Below, one piece after another: positions 35,932 through 43,795 of a stretch of 64,000 nt of DNA (its first letter is position 1; each line of letters begins with the position of its first letter). This stretch comes from Lachnospiraceae bacterium (GTDB lineage: Bacteria > Bacillota > Clostridia > Lachnospirales > Lachnospiraceae), in NCBI GenBank assembly GCA_014804655.1, contig JAAUZK010000032.1, forward strand, positions 1-64,000, in the 5' to 3' direction. Under the pieces are notes generated by a model, which saw only the letters and a list, made by a program, of their open reading frames with translations, was not told the origin of the DNA and made no database searches. Both the position numbers and the translations under genes were made by a program.

Positions 35932-36372
35932 ATGAACAAAGTAATACTTATGGGGCGTTTGACAAGAGATCCTGAGGTAAGATATTCTCAGGGAGACAAC
36001 GCTATGGCAGTTGCTAGATATACACTGGCTGTAGACCGCAGATTTAATCGTAATAACGATGAGCAGACCGCGGATTTTATCAATTGTGTTGCATTCGGCA
36101 GGGCAGGCGAGTTTGCGGAAAAATATTTTCACAAGGGAACGAAGATTGCGATTACGGGACGTATCCAGACGGGCAGCTATACCAACAAGGATGGCGTCAA
36201 AGTGTATACAACAGATATCGTGGTAGAGGAACAGGAATTTGCCGAGAGCAAGAACAGCGCCGGAAACGGAGACGGGGGATATGCTCCTGCAAACAGACCT
36301 GCACCGGCAGCAGCCGGCGACGGATTTATGAATATTCCTGACGGAATCGATGAGGAACTGCCGTTCAACTAA
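35932..36372 (+). CDS. ssb: Single-stranded DNA-binding protein
   Basis: 146 residues. The OB fold spans about 1-105 (MNKVILMGRLTRDPEVRYSQ, FINCVAFGRAGEFAEKYF). A Gly/Pro/Ala-rich linker leads to the acidic tip DEELPFN, which recruits partner proteins. It lies between rpsF and rpsR, 12 and 29 bases away, as in most Firmicutes. Confidence 0.97.
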   Translation: MNKVILMGRLTRDPEVRYSQGDNAMAVARYTLAVDRRFNRNNDEQTADFINCVAFGRAGEFAEKYFHKGTKIAITGRIQTGSYTNKDGVKVYTTDIVVEEQEFAESKNSAGNGDGGYAPANRPAPAAAGDGFMNIPDGIDEELPFN

Positions 36373-36401
36373 TTGTTTGAATTTAGAAGGAGGCAAAGAC
36401 C

Positions 36402-36662
36402 ATGGCATTTAATAAAACAGACAAGCCGGATTTCCCTAAGAAAAAGGGCGGAATGCGCAGAAGAAAAAAGGTATGTGTTTTCTGCGGTAAAGATAATGTA
36501 ATCGATTACAAGGATACCAATAAACTGAAAAGATACGTATCTGAGAGGGGTAAGATCCTTCCCAGAAGAATCACGGGAAACTGTGCGAAGCATCAGCGTG
36601 CGCTGACAGTAGCGATCAAGCGTGCAAGACACGTAGCGCTTATGCCCTATGTACAGGACTAA
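36402..36662 (+). CDS. rpsR: 30S ribosomal protein S18
   Basis: 86 residues. It has [14 protein letters not shown], then [18 protein letters not shown] and [17 protein letters not shown]. The CxxC in the N-terminal part is the zinc-binding form. GGAGG precedes the ATG. Last gene of the unit, followed by a terminator. Confidence 0.97.
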   Translation: MAFNKTDKPDFPKKKGGMRRRKKVCVFCGKDNVIDYKDTNKLKRYVSERGKILPRRITGNCAKHQRALTVAIKRARHVALMPYVQD

Positions 36663-36676
36663 TTAATGTTAATGAG

Positions 36677-36707
36677 AAAGCTGTTGCCAAGGCAACAGCT
36701 TTTTTAT
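36677..36707 (+). terminator. Terminator after rpsR
   Basis: AAAGCTGTTGCC (36677-36688), an AA loop and GGCAACAGCTTTTTT: a 12-bp stem running into the T tract. Confidence 0.9.
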
Positions 36708-36886
36708 TCTGTAATAGGAAATACCATATCCTGTCATTTTTTAGTGAAAAAGCTCTATATATTGGAGTAGCATGAATTTATAAAAAATGCTATACTTATG
36801 ATGGTGTGCAAGCGTATATCGGAAGAAAATGCAGATTCTTTGTGAAGATGATTGATATGCTTCGGAATAAATAAAGAGAAGAAGAT

Positions 36887-38947
36887 ATGATGAAAAACAG
36901 TGTAAAATTAAAGGGAAGATTAAAGTCGTACTTACAGTCTTCTTTATATCTTGGATTCTTACTGATCGCTGTGGATGCCCTGATCTATATGATCGATTAC
37001 AGAGCAGGGCTGATACTCAGCGGATTTATTATATTCTATATCGCCATTATTCTGTCCATGATGTTCTATAATAAGCCGATTATTATGAACGAGCTGGTCA
37101 GCTTTGCAACGCAGTACGGACAGATTCAGAGAAGGCTTCTGCGAGATCTGGAACTTCCCCATGCATTGTTAGACGACGGCGGCAAGATTATCTGGACGAA
37201 TATCGCATTCGAGAAGATGGTACATCAGGATAAGGGATACCGTAAGTCTGTCACGTCACTGTTTCCTTCTATCACGAAGGACAAGCTGCCCGGCGTGAAT
37301 GAAGAGGACGAAGTAGAGTTTGACGTGGAGTATGATTCCGGCAATTATATCGCTAAGATGAAGAAGATCTCTCTTAAGGAGATGGCCGAGAACAGTGATA
37401 TTATAGAGGCTAAGGGTTATGAAGGCTATCTGATTGCACTGTACTTGTTTGACGAGACGGCACTTAAAATCGCTTTGAAAGAGGTCGATAACCAATCATT
37501 AGCCGTAATGCTTATTTATCTGGATAATTATGACGAAGCATTGGAAAGTGTGGAGGAAGTCAGGCGTTCTCTGCTGATAGCATTGATAGATCGTAAGGTC
37601 AACAAATATATAGCGGCTATGGACGGTATATGCAGGAAGCTGGAGAAAGATAAATATTTCGTTATCATGCGTAAGGAAGCGGCAATTCAGCTGCAGGAGA
37701 GCCGGTTTGATCTGCTGGAAGAGGTCAAGACGGTCAATATCGGTAATGAGATGGCGGTTACGATCAGTATCGGCATGGGGCTGGACGGGTTAAGCTATAC
37801 ACAGAACTATGAGTTTGCGCGCAATGCGGTCGATATCGCACTGGGACGCGGCGGCGATCAGGCCGTGGTCAAGATGCCTGAGAATGTGGCATACTATGGC
37901 GGCAAGAGCCAGCAGGTGGAGAAGAGCACCCGTGTCAAGGCAAGAGTCAAGGCACATGCGCTTAAGGAAATCATCGCAGTTAAGGATGAGATCTTTGTTA
38001 TGGGACACCGCATGGGCGATGCGGACAGCTTTGGTGCAGCCGTAGGTATCTACAGAGTTGCCGAGGTATTGAATAAGAAGGCGCATATCGTTTTAAATGA
38101 CGTGGGCGCTGCCATTCAGCCAATGGTGGATACATTTTTAAATAACAGTGGTTATGAAGAGGATATGATTATCAATAACGCGCGGGCGCTTGAGATGGTC
38201 GGCAGCAATGCGGTACTGGTGGTGGTGGATGTCAATAAGCCCAGTATCACGGAATGCCCCGAGTTGTTGAAACGTTGTAAATCCGTGGTAGTATTGGATC
38301 ATCACAGACAGGGATCGGAGATTATCGAGAATGCAACGCTTTCCTATATTGAAGCCTACGCCTCTTCCGCATGTGAGATGGTGTCGGAGATCCTGCAGTA
38401 TATCGGCGATAATCTGAAGCTTAGGCCGGAGGAAGCGGATTGCATGTATTCCGGTATTATGATAGACACGAATAATTTTATGACGAAGACCGGTGTCAGA
38501 ACTTTTGAGGCGGCAGCATTCCTGCGCAGGAACGGTGCGGATGTGACCCGTGTTCGGAAACTGTTTCGTGACGATGCGGCAGAGTATAAGGCCAAAGCGG
38601 ATGCTGTCAGTCAGGCGGAGATCTACAGAAAATCTTATGCGATATCGGTATGTACGGCCGAGGATGTGGGGAGTCCTACCGTGGTGGGCGCACAGGCAGC
38701 CAATGAACTGCTAAATATCAAAGGAATTAAAGCAAGCTTTATTCTGACGCCGTATAACGGCATTATCTATATCAGTGCGCGTTCTATTGACGAAGTGAAC
38801 GTGCAGGTGATCATGGAACGGATGGGCGGCGGCGGTCACATGAATGTGGCGGGCGCACAGATGGAGAACGGCACGATAGAAGAAGGCATCGTAACCATTA
38901 AGAGAACGCTGGATGCGATGATCGCGGAAGGCGAGTTAGAGGCATAA
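36887..38947 (+). CDS. gdpP: Cyclic-di-AMP phosphodiesterase GdpP
   Basis: 686 residues. Two membrane helices lie at about 17-60. A PAS-like domain (about 85-165), a degenerate GGDEF domain (about 180-300) and a DHH/DHHA1 phosphodiesterase (about 340-680) follow. The catalytic motifs are present: GHRMGDADSFGA, VVDVNKP, VLDHHRQ and the C-terminal GGGGHMNVAGAQ. It degrades c-di-AMP to pApA and balances CdaA. The gdpP-rplI-dnaB order is standard in Firmicutes. Confidence 0.95.
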   Translation: MMKNSVKLKGRLKSYLQSSLYLGFLLIAVDALIYMIDYRAGLILSGFIIFYIAIILSMMFYNKPIIMNELVSFATQYGQIQRRLLRDLELPHALLDDGGKIIWTNIAFEKMVHQDKGYRKSVTSLFPSITKDKLPGVNEEDEVEFDVEYDSGNYIAKMKKISLKEMAENSDIIEAKGYEGYLIALYLFDETALKIALKEVDNQSLAVMLIYLDNYDEALESVEEVRRSLLIALIDRKVNKYIAAMDGICRKLEKDKYFVIMRKEAAIQLQESRFDLLEEVKTVNIGNEMAVTISIGMGLDGLSYTQNYEFARNAVDIALGRGGDQAVVKMPENVAYYGGKSQQVEKSTRVKARVKAHALKEIIAVKDEIFVMGHRMGDADSFGAAVGIYRVAEVLNKKAHIVLNDVGAAIQPMVDTFLNNSGYEEDMIINNARALEMVGSNAVLVVVDVNKPSITECPELLKRCKSVVVLDHHRQGSEIIENATLSYIEAYASSACEMVSEILQYIGDNLKLRPEEADCMYSGIMIDTNNFMTKTGVRTFEAAAFLRRNGADVTRVRKLFRDDAAEYKAKADAVSQAEIYRKSYAISVCTAEDVGSPTVVGAQAANELLNIKGIKASFILTPYNGIIYISARSIDEVNVQVIMERMGGGGHMNVAGAQMENGTIEEGIVTIKRTLDAMIAEGELEA

Positions 38948-39003
38948 GAAGTGTGAGTATGCTTCGCGGAAGCGTATGGGCGCACAGAAAGCGGGGAATT
39001 GAC

Positions 39004-39459
39004 ATGAAGGTTATTTTATTGGAAGATGTAAAATCGCTTGGTAAGAAGGGCGAGATCGTAAATGTGAGCGACGGATATGCAAGGAACTTTGTTCTGCCTA
39101 AGAAATTGGGTGTGGAAGCGAATTCCGTCAATATGAATAATCTGAAATTACAGAAGGCAAATGCGGATAAAGTGGCACAGGAGCAGCTTGAAGCGGCGCA
39201 GGAGCTGGCTAAGGTGCTGGAGACGAAGGAAGTGGTGCTTACCATGAAATCCGGTGAGGGCGGACGGGCTTTCGGTTCCGTATCTTCCAAGGAGATCGCG
39301 GCGGCGGCGAAGGAACAGTGTGCCTTGGAACTGGATAAGAAGAAGATCCAGCTTCCGGAAGCAATCAAGGCATTAGGTGCCTATGAGGTAAGCGTGAAGC
39401 TTCACCCCAAGGTGACCGGCAAGCTGCGTGTGAAGGTAGTGGAAGAAGGCTCCAAGTAA
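39004..39459 (+). CDS. rplI: 50S ribosomal protein L9
   Basis: 151 residues. The N-domain is MKVILLEDVKSLGKKGEIVN, then VSDGYARNFVLPKKLG; a long connecting helix leads to the C-domain. ATG 39004 gives the standard N-terminus; the longer frame starting at 38953 has no support. The ribosome site is weak (AGCGGGG), so coupling to gdpP translation is possible. Confidence 0.96.
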   Translation: MKVILLEDVKSLGKKGEIVNVSDGYARNFVLPKKLGVEANSVNMNNLKLQKANADKVAQEQLEAAQELAKVLETKEVVLTMKSGEGGRAFGSVSSKEIAAAAKEQCALELDKKKIQLPEAIKALGAYEVSVKLHPKVTGKLRVKVVEEGSK

Positions 39460-39498
39460 CACTGGAAGAAAGTACGAAGTTAAGGCAGGTGGCAGACA

Positions 39499-40830
39499 TT
39501 GGAGGAAGCGCTCCTGAAAAGAATATTACCCCACAGCATAGAGGCGGAGCAGTCTGTCATCGGTTCCATGATCATGGACAGAGAGGCGATCGTGGTTGCC
39601 TCGGAGATTGTGCTTGGAGAGGATTTCTATAACAAACAGTACGGTGTGCTCTTTGACACGATGGTGGAGCTTAATGATGAGGGTAAGCCGGTAGATCTGG
39701 TAACACTGCAGGATCGACTGAAAGAGAAAGATGTGCCGCCGGAAGTGAGCAGCTTGGAATTTATCCGCGATTTAATCACGGCGGTGCCCACTTCGGCGAA
39801 TGTAAAGTATTACGCTAATATTGTGGCGGAGAAGGCCACGCTTAGGAAACTGATCCGGCTGAATGAGGAAATTGCTAACACCTGTTATGTTGGTAAGGAC
39901 AGTCTGGAAGACATCCTTGCGGATACGGAGAAAAGAGTCTTTGACCTCGTGCAGCGCAGGAATACGGGTGAGTTTGTTCCGATCAGACAGATTGTTATGA
40001 ATGCCATGGATCATATAGAGAAGGCATCCCATAATAAGGGCAATGTAACCGGGGTTGCGACGGGATTCCTGGATCTGGATTACAGAACGGCCGGTATGCA
40101 GCCTTCTGACCTCATTCTGGTGGCGGCAAGACCTTCCATGGGAAAAACAGCGTTCGTGTTAAATGTGGCCCAATATGTGGCTTTTAAGCAGGATAAGACG
40201 GTGGCGATCTTCAGCTTGGAGATGTCTAAGGAACAGTTGGTCAACAGACTCTTTTCCATGGAGTCTAAGGTTGACTCCCAGCACCTTAGGACGGGTAATC
40301 TGTCTGATGCAGAGTGGGAGAAGCTGATCGAGAGCGCCGGCGTGATCGGTAAGTCGCATTTGATTATCGACGATACGCCCGGTATCAGCATTTCAGAAAT
40401 GCGTTCCAAGTGCCGCAAGTATAAGTTAGAACACAATCTGGAAATGATTATCATAGACTATTTGCAGTTGATGTCCGGAAGCGGAAGATCTACGGATTCC
40501 AGACAACAGGAGATATCTGATATCTCCCGTTCCCTTAAGGCGCTGGCGAGAGAGCTGCATGTGCCGGTGATTGCGCTGTCCCAGCTTAGCCGTGCGGTGG
40601 AGCAAAGACCCGATCACAGACCGATGCTGTCGGATCTGCGTGAGTCCGGTGCGATTGAGCAGGATGCGGATGTGGTCATGTTCATATACAGAGACGATTA
40701 CTATAATAAGGATACGGAGAAGAAAGGAATCGCGGAGATTATCATCGCAAAACAGAGAAACGGTCCGATCGGCACCGTAGAGCTGGTATGGTTACCGGAT
40801 TTCACAAAGTTTGCAAATCTGCAAAAATAG
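39499..40830 (+). CDS. dnaB: Replicative DNA helicase DnaB
   Basis: 443 residues. The N-terminal domain opens PHSIEAEQSVIGSMIMD. The RecA-like core has Walker A ARPSMGKTAF near residue 215, Walker B MIIIDYLQLM and the SQLSRAVEQR loop. Unwinds DNA at the replication fork as a hexamer. The start is TTG 39499, 8 bases after AGGTGG. No intein is seen. Confidence 0.97.
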   Translation: MEEALLKRILPHSIEAEQSVIGSMIMDREAIVVASEIVLGEDFYNKQYGVLFDTMVELNDEGKPVDLVTLQDRLKEKDVPPEVSSLEFIRDLITAVPTSANVKYYANIVAEKATLRKLIRLNEEIANTCYVGKDSLEDILADTEKRVFDLVQRRNTGEFVPIRQIVMNAMDHIEKASHNKGNVTGVATGFLDLDYRTAGMQPSDLILVAARPSMGKTAFVLNVAQYVAFKQDKTVAIFSLEMSKEQLVNRLFSMESKVDSQHLRTGNLSDAEWEKLIESAGVIGKSHLIIDDTPGISISEMRSKCRKYKLEHNLEMIIIDYLQLMSGSGRSTDSRQQEISDISRSLKALARELHVPVIALSQLSRAVEQRPDHRPMLSDLRESGAIEQDADVVMFIYRDDYYNKDTEKKGIAEIIIAKQRNGPIGTVELVWLPDFTKFANLQK

Positions 40831-40860
40831 ATAATAATTGAACGAGGCGCAATTTTTACA

Positions 40861-40898
40861 AAAGAGGCAATCCTGAATGGGAGGTCTCTTTTTATTTT
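40861..40898 (+). terminator. Probable terminator after dnaB
   Basis: AAAGAG (40861-40866) pairs with CTCTTT (40886-40891), with an imperfect inner stem, followed by TTTATTTTAT. A short palindrome-rich stretch, TTCGCGAAGCGAA (40927-40939), follows and resembles part of the dispersed repeat family noted at 43.0 and 54.5 kb. Confidence 0.55.
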
Positions 40899-40985
40899 AT
40901 ATAGGAAATGACTTCGGAGTTTCGGGTTCGCGAAGCGAATCTCTAAGCTGCGTGAAGTACAATTCTAAAAAAAGGAGGAGTCGGA

Positions 40986-41744
40986 ATGGAAGAAAAAACA
41001 ATCTTCTACATATCAGAGGCCGCTAAGAAGGTGCAGGTAGAGAGCCATGTGCTGCGATACTGGGAAGATGAGCTGAAGCTTCCTATTAAACGCAATGAAA
41101 TGGGTCACCGATATTATACGGAACAGGACATCAAACAACTGCAGCATATCAAATTACTCAAGGAGCAGGGATTGCAGCTCAAGGCGATTCGTACCATTCT
41201 GTTCAAAATTCCGCCTGTATCGGGAGGAGAGCAGAAAGGGCAGGCGGTATCGGAATCGCAAGAAGTTGCAGGAAAGAGCGACGAAAAAATAACAGATGGT
41301 ATTGAATGCGCGGCATGGCAAAGCAAGGTGGAAATCCGAGAGGAGAAGTTGATGAATATGGTCAAAGAATCTGTGAAAGAAAATGCGGAGGAAAAAAATA
41401 CGGAGCAGGAGCGCCGTTATGCAGTGGTATTGCCGGGAAAGGAAGGCAGCACGATATCACAGCAACACGAGAATAACGATACGGAGAGAGAACGGAAAGC
41501 GGCAAGGCTGCAGTACTTATTACAGCATATGATTACAGAAGCGGTTAAATCGGCGAATAAGGAATTATGCACCGATGTAAAGGACAGTATATTGAAGGAA
41601 CTGGATTATCAGTTCAGGATGCAGGAGGAGCGGGATGATGCACGCTGGAAACTGGAGGAAGAGCATTACCGCAGGATTGACGAAATGATTAGGGACCGCC
41701 ATAAGCCGAGGGAAAGACTGGGTAAAGGGAAAAAGAAAGCATAG
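40986..41744 (+). CDS. MerR-family regulator with long charged C-terminus
   Basis: 252 residues. The N-terminal MerR winged helix is clear: YISEAAKKVQVESHVLRYWE, then RNEMGHRYYTEQDIKQLQ. The rest (about 90-252) is a Lys/Glu-rich coiled region without an effector-binding domain, ending in a very basic tail (RERLGKGKKKA). This layout resembles chromosome-binding or sporulation MerR-like proteins such as RacA more than metal-sensing MerR, but that is only a comparison of architecture. AAAGGAGGA precedes the ATG. It stands alone between dnaB and the ferredoxin. Confidence 0.8.
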   Translation: MEEKTIFYISEAAKKVQVESHVLRYWEDELKLPIKRNEMGHRYYTEQDIKQLQHIKLLKEQGLQLKAIRTILFKIPPVSGGEQKGQAVSESQEVAGKSDEKITDGIECAAWQSKVEIREEKLMNMVKESVKENAEEKNTEQERRYAVVLPGKEGSTISQQHENNDTERERKAARLQYLLQHMITEAVKSANKELCTDVKDSILKELDYQFRMQEERDDARWKLEEEHYRRIDEMIRDRHKPRERLGKGKKKA

Positions 41745-41757
41745 AGAAAACATATAT

Positions 41758-41844
41758 GAAAAAAGGTAACTGTGAAGAACGGGTTCTGGACAGTTACGAA
41801 AAAAGTTACTCTGAGGCACATACATGGTACCTGAGAGTAACTTT
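41758..41844 (-). terminator. Two tandem hairpins ending the ferredoxin transcript
   Basis: GTTACTCTGAGG and CCTGAGAGTAAC (41804-41842) form one stem. GTAACTGT (41766-41773) and ACAGTTAC (41790-41797), with an inner AGAAC/GTTCT, form a second. Reading the minus strand, the second runs into CTTTTTTC. It also lies downstream of the MerR gene on the plus strand. Confidence 0.7.
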
Positions 41845-41901
41845 ATGTTTGGAAGATCCGTCGTAGGACGTTTCTTCTCTGTATTTCGCTTTAGTGTGTG
41901 A

Positions 41902-42072
41902 TTAACCCTGAGAAATGGAACCTGTAGGGCAAGCGCCTGCGCAAGAACCGCAGTCGATACACTTTGTTGCGTCGATCTCGAATTTGCCGTCGCCCATGCT
42001 GATTGCGCCAACAGGACACTGAGCTTCACAAGCGCCACATGCTACACAAGCATCACTAATTACATATGCCAT
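41902..42072 (-). CDS. 2[4Fe-4S] ferredoxin
   Basis: 56 residues, too short for most ORF thresholds. Two cluster motifs are plain: CVACGACEAQCP near residue 9 and CIDCGSCAGACP near residue 38. It starts MAYVISDACV, like clostridial ferredoxins, and ends ISQG. GGAGGATACG lies just before the ATG. Carries low-potential electrons. It lies just downstream of pflA on the same strand and may supply reducing power to that radical-SAM enzyme (inference). Confidence 0.97.
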   Translation of the reverse strand: MAYVISDACVACGACEAQCPVGAISMGDGKFEIDATKCIDCGSCAGACPTGSISQG

Positions 42073-42209
42073 AACCGTATCCTCCTTAATATTATAAGAC
42101 TGTAAGTGATTGATATAAATTTATCAATTCGCCATGTATCTATTTTAATATAAAAGAAACCAATATACAAGTGGCAAAGTATAGCTTTTTTGAAAATGAG
42201 AAGAAACGA

Positions 42210-42974
42210 TTATGCCTGTAAACTTAATTCCTCACGGCGCTTGCGGATACCGTCCAGAATCTTTTCCTTTTTTTCGATCAGTTTGTTTTTGTCCATGGGC
42301 TCTACCCCTTCCAGTTTGTACGCTATGCCAAGCTTTTCGTACTTCGGTTTTCCCATAGTGTGATAGGGAAGTGCATCCAGCGCTTTCAGATTGGATAAAC
42401 CGCCGATAAAATAGCCCAGCTGGTACAAATATTGATCATCATCCGTAATGCCCGGCACGATGACATGCCGAATCCATAAATCTACATGCTTTTTATCCAG
42501 ATATTCTGCAAAAGCGAGAATGCCGTCATTGGGCTGGGAAGTCAGTTCTTTATGTTTTTCAGGATCAATGTGTTTAATATCGAGCATGACAAGATCGGTC
42601 ATTGTCATTAACTGGTCCAGCTTGGCAAGCCATTCCGGATTAGCGTTTTTCTTATAAGCGATTCCCGATGTGTCTATGCAGGTGTGTACATTGTTTGCCT
42701 TGGCAATCGAAAACAGGTCGATTAAGAAGTCAACCTGCATTAGCGGCTCACCGCCCGTAACCGTAATGCCGCCGCCCTTGTAAAAAGCCTCATTTCGTTT
42801 ATACTGCTCAAATATTTCTTCCGGCTCCATCATTGTCCCGCCGGTCATAGCCCAGGTATCGGGATTGTGACAGTAGGCGCAGCGCATTGGGCAGCCCTGT
42901 ACAAAAACTACAAAACGTGTTCCCGGCCCGTCTACCGTACCGAAACTTTCTAAAGAGTGGATTCTTCCCTGCAT
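42210..42974 (-). CDS. pflA: Pyruvate formate-lyase activating enzyme
   Basis: Radical-SAM enzyme that installs the glycyl radical on PFL. 254 residues, with the cluster motif CPMRCAYC near residue 29, the SAM-binding GGGITVTGGEPLMQ and a DTSG segment. Normal length. It has its own promoter (43180-43208) downstream of the terminator that ends the PFL genes, so it can be expressed with or apart from them. Here its substrate should be the separate 80-residue radical subunit. Confidence 0.95.
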   Translation of the reverse strand: MQGRIHSLESFGTVDGPGTRFVVFVQGCPMRCAYCHNPDTWAMTGGTMMEPEEIFEQYKRNEAFYKGGGITVTGGEPLMQVDFLIDLFSIAKANNVHTCIDTSGIAYKKNANPEWLAKLDQLMTMTDLVMLDIKHIDPEKHKELTSQPNDGILAFAEYLDKKHVDLWIRHVIVPGITDDDQYLYQLGYFIGGLSNLKALDALPYHTMGKPKYEKLGIAYKLEGVEPMDKNKLIEKKEKILDGIRKRREELSLQA

Positions 42975-43022
42975 ATATCTAACCTTCTTTCTTGCATTAT
43001 TAGGATATTTCTGCGTTCATGT

Positions 43023-43082
43023 ACGAGTTTGCGGAGGTGCATAGCATCTCATAAGCAATTTCTCGCAAGCGAACTTGCTCGC
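43023..43082 (+). repeat. Dispersed hairpin repeat, copy A
   Basis: CGAGTTTGCGGAGGTGC, then ATA and GCATCTC (hairpin 1), then AAGCAAT and TCTCGC, then AAGCGA...TCGCTT (hairpin 2). It aligns with copies at 54552-54617 and 56180-56245. Confidence 0.75.
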
Positions 43083-43179
43083 TTTGTTAACTTTGCGAAG
43101 TAATTTACTCTTTTATTCTATCCAGTTCAGTAAGATTAACTCCTAAAGTTGTTAATGTGCCTTTTTTATCGATGATTAT

Positions 43180-43208
43180 ATTATAACAAAGGGTTTATGG
43201 GGTGTAAA
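43180..43208 (-). promoter_or_regulatory. Promoter of pflA
   Basis: On the minus strand, TTTACA (43208-43203) and TATAAT (43185-43180) with 17-base spacing. Leader of about 200 bases. Confidence 0.7.
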
Positions 43209-43258
43209 GACTAACGAGGAGGTGTGTAACAGTTAGAGTATCCAAAATGGTAGGATCT

Positions 43259-43297
43259 TAAAAAACATAAAAGGAGCCTCGCTGTTGCGAGACTCCT
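43259..43297 (-). terminator. Terminator after the PFL genes
   Basis: On the minus strand, AGGAGTCTCGC, an AACA loop and GCGAGGCTCCT are followed by TTTATGTTTTT. It lies just after the radical-subunit stop and before pflA. Confidence 0.9.
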
Positions 43298-43316
43298 GTA
43301 TACTTGACGTCTAGAA

Positions 43317-43559
43317 TTATACTGACTCGTGGAATGTACGAGAGATAACGTCTGCCTGCTGTTCCGGTGTCAGTTTGATGAAGTTTACTGCATAACCGGA
43401 TACGCGGATCGTTAACTGAGGATAGTTCTCAGGATGCTTCTGAGCATCTAATAAAGTATCTCTGTTGAGTACGTTTACGTTAAGGTGATGGCCGCCCTTT
43501 GTTGCATAACCATCTAATAAAGAAACTAAGTTATCTACCTGAGCATTTGCTGCTGCCAT
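43317..43559 (-). CDS. Stand-alone glycyl-radical subunit of pyruvate formate-lyase (GrcA-like)
   Basis: 80 residues matching the C-terminal end of ordinary [19 protein letters not shown] near residue 24, then [15 protein letters not shown] with the radical Gly at residue 55, then the end [11 protein letters not shown]. Its N-terminus ([19 protein letters not shown]) corresponds to the linker before that domain in one-piece PFL. A strong AGGAGG 8 bases before the ATG shows independent translation. E. coli GrcA (YfiD) is a spare part for a complete PFL. Here the main PFL protein lacks the domain, so this subunit should be obligatory. Confidence 0.92.
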   Translation of the reverse strand: MAAANAQVDNLVSLLDGYATKGGHHLNVNVLNRDTLLDAQKHPENYPQLTIRVSGYAVNFIKLTPEQQADVISRTFHESV

Positions 43560-43574
43560 TGTTTTGTCCTCCTA

Positions 43575-43778
43575 TTATTTGTAGTCGTCTAAACCCTCAT
43601 GGAGAGTCGGAACACTGCAGGCCAACGGGGTACGGGAGCAATCCGTGCACCCCATTGTCTGCACATTTTTAGAATTGTCAGCTTTGTCGTCAACGTCTAC
43701 ATTCACATGTCCGACACCCTGTGCCATACCGGAATCCATCATCTTGACAAAGTCTTCAATCATCTGCTGATTATCCAT
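43575..43778 (-). CDS. Small Cys-containing PFL-associated protein (new family?)
   Basis: 67 residues lying between the two PFL genes, 17 and 15 bases from each. The first 29 residues (IEDFVKMMDSGMAQGVGHVNVDV) parallel the opening of the radical subunit ([23 protein letters not shown]). The rest departs completely: no radical Gly, instead a Cys44-x2-Cys47-x6-Cys54 cluster in GCTDCSRTPLACS. It could be an iron-sulfur or redox small subunit, a decoy competing for the radical-domain site, or a repair factor. I know no family for it. The spacing shows it is cotranscribed and probably cotranslated. Confidence 0.8.
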   Translation of the reverse strand: MDNQQMIEDFVKMMDSGMAQGVGHVNVDVDDKADNSKNVQTMGCTDCSRTPLACSVPTLHEGLDDYK

Positions 43779-43795
43779 ATATAATCATCCCAATC

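Larger units (their letters stand above)
42975..43258. other. pflA upstream region with a dispersed repeat
   Basis: Contains the dispersed repeat (43023-43082), an inverted repeat TTAAC...GTTAA at about 43136-43155, and the pflA promoter. The repeat lies between that promoter and the pflA start, so it is part of the pflA 5' leader (antisense orientation of the repeat). Confidence 0.6.

Noticed and set aside
39499..40830. Intein in dnaB
   Set aside because: All helicase motifs are contiguous and the length is normal.
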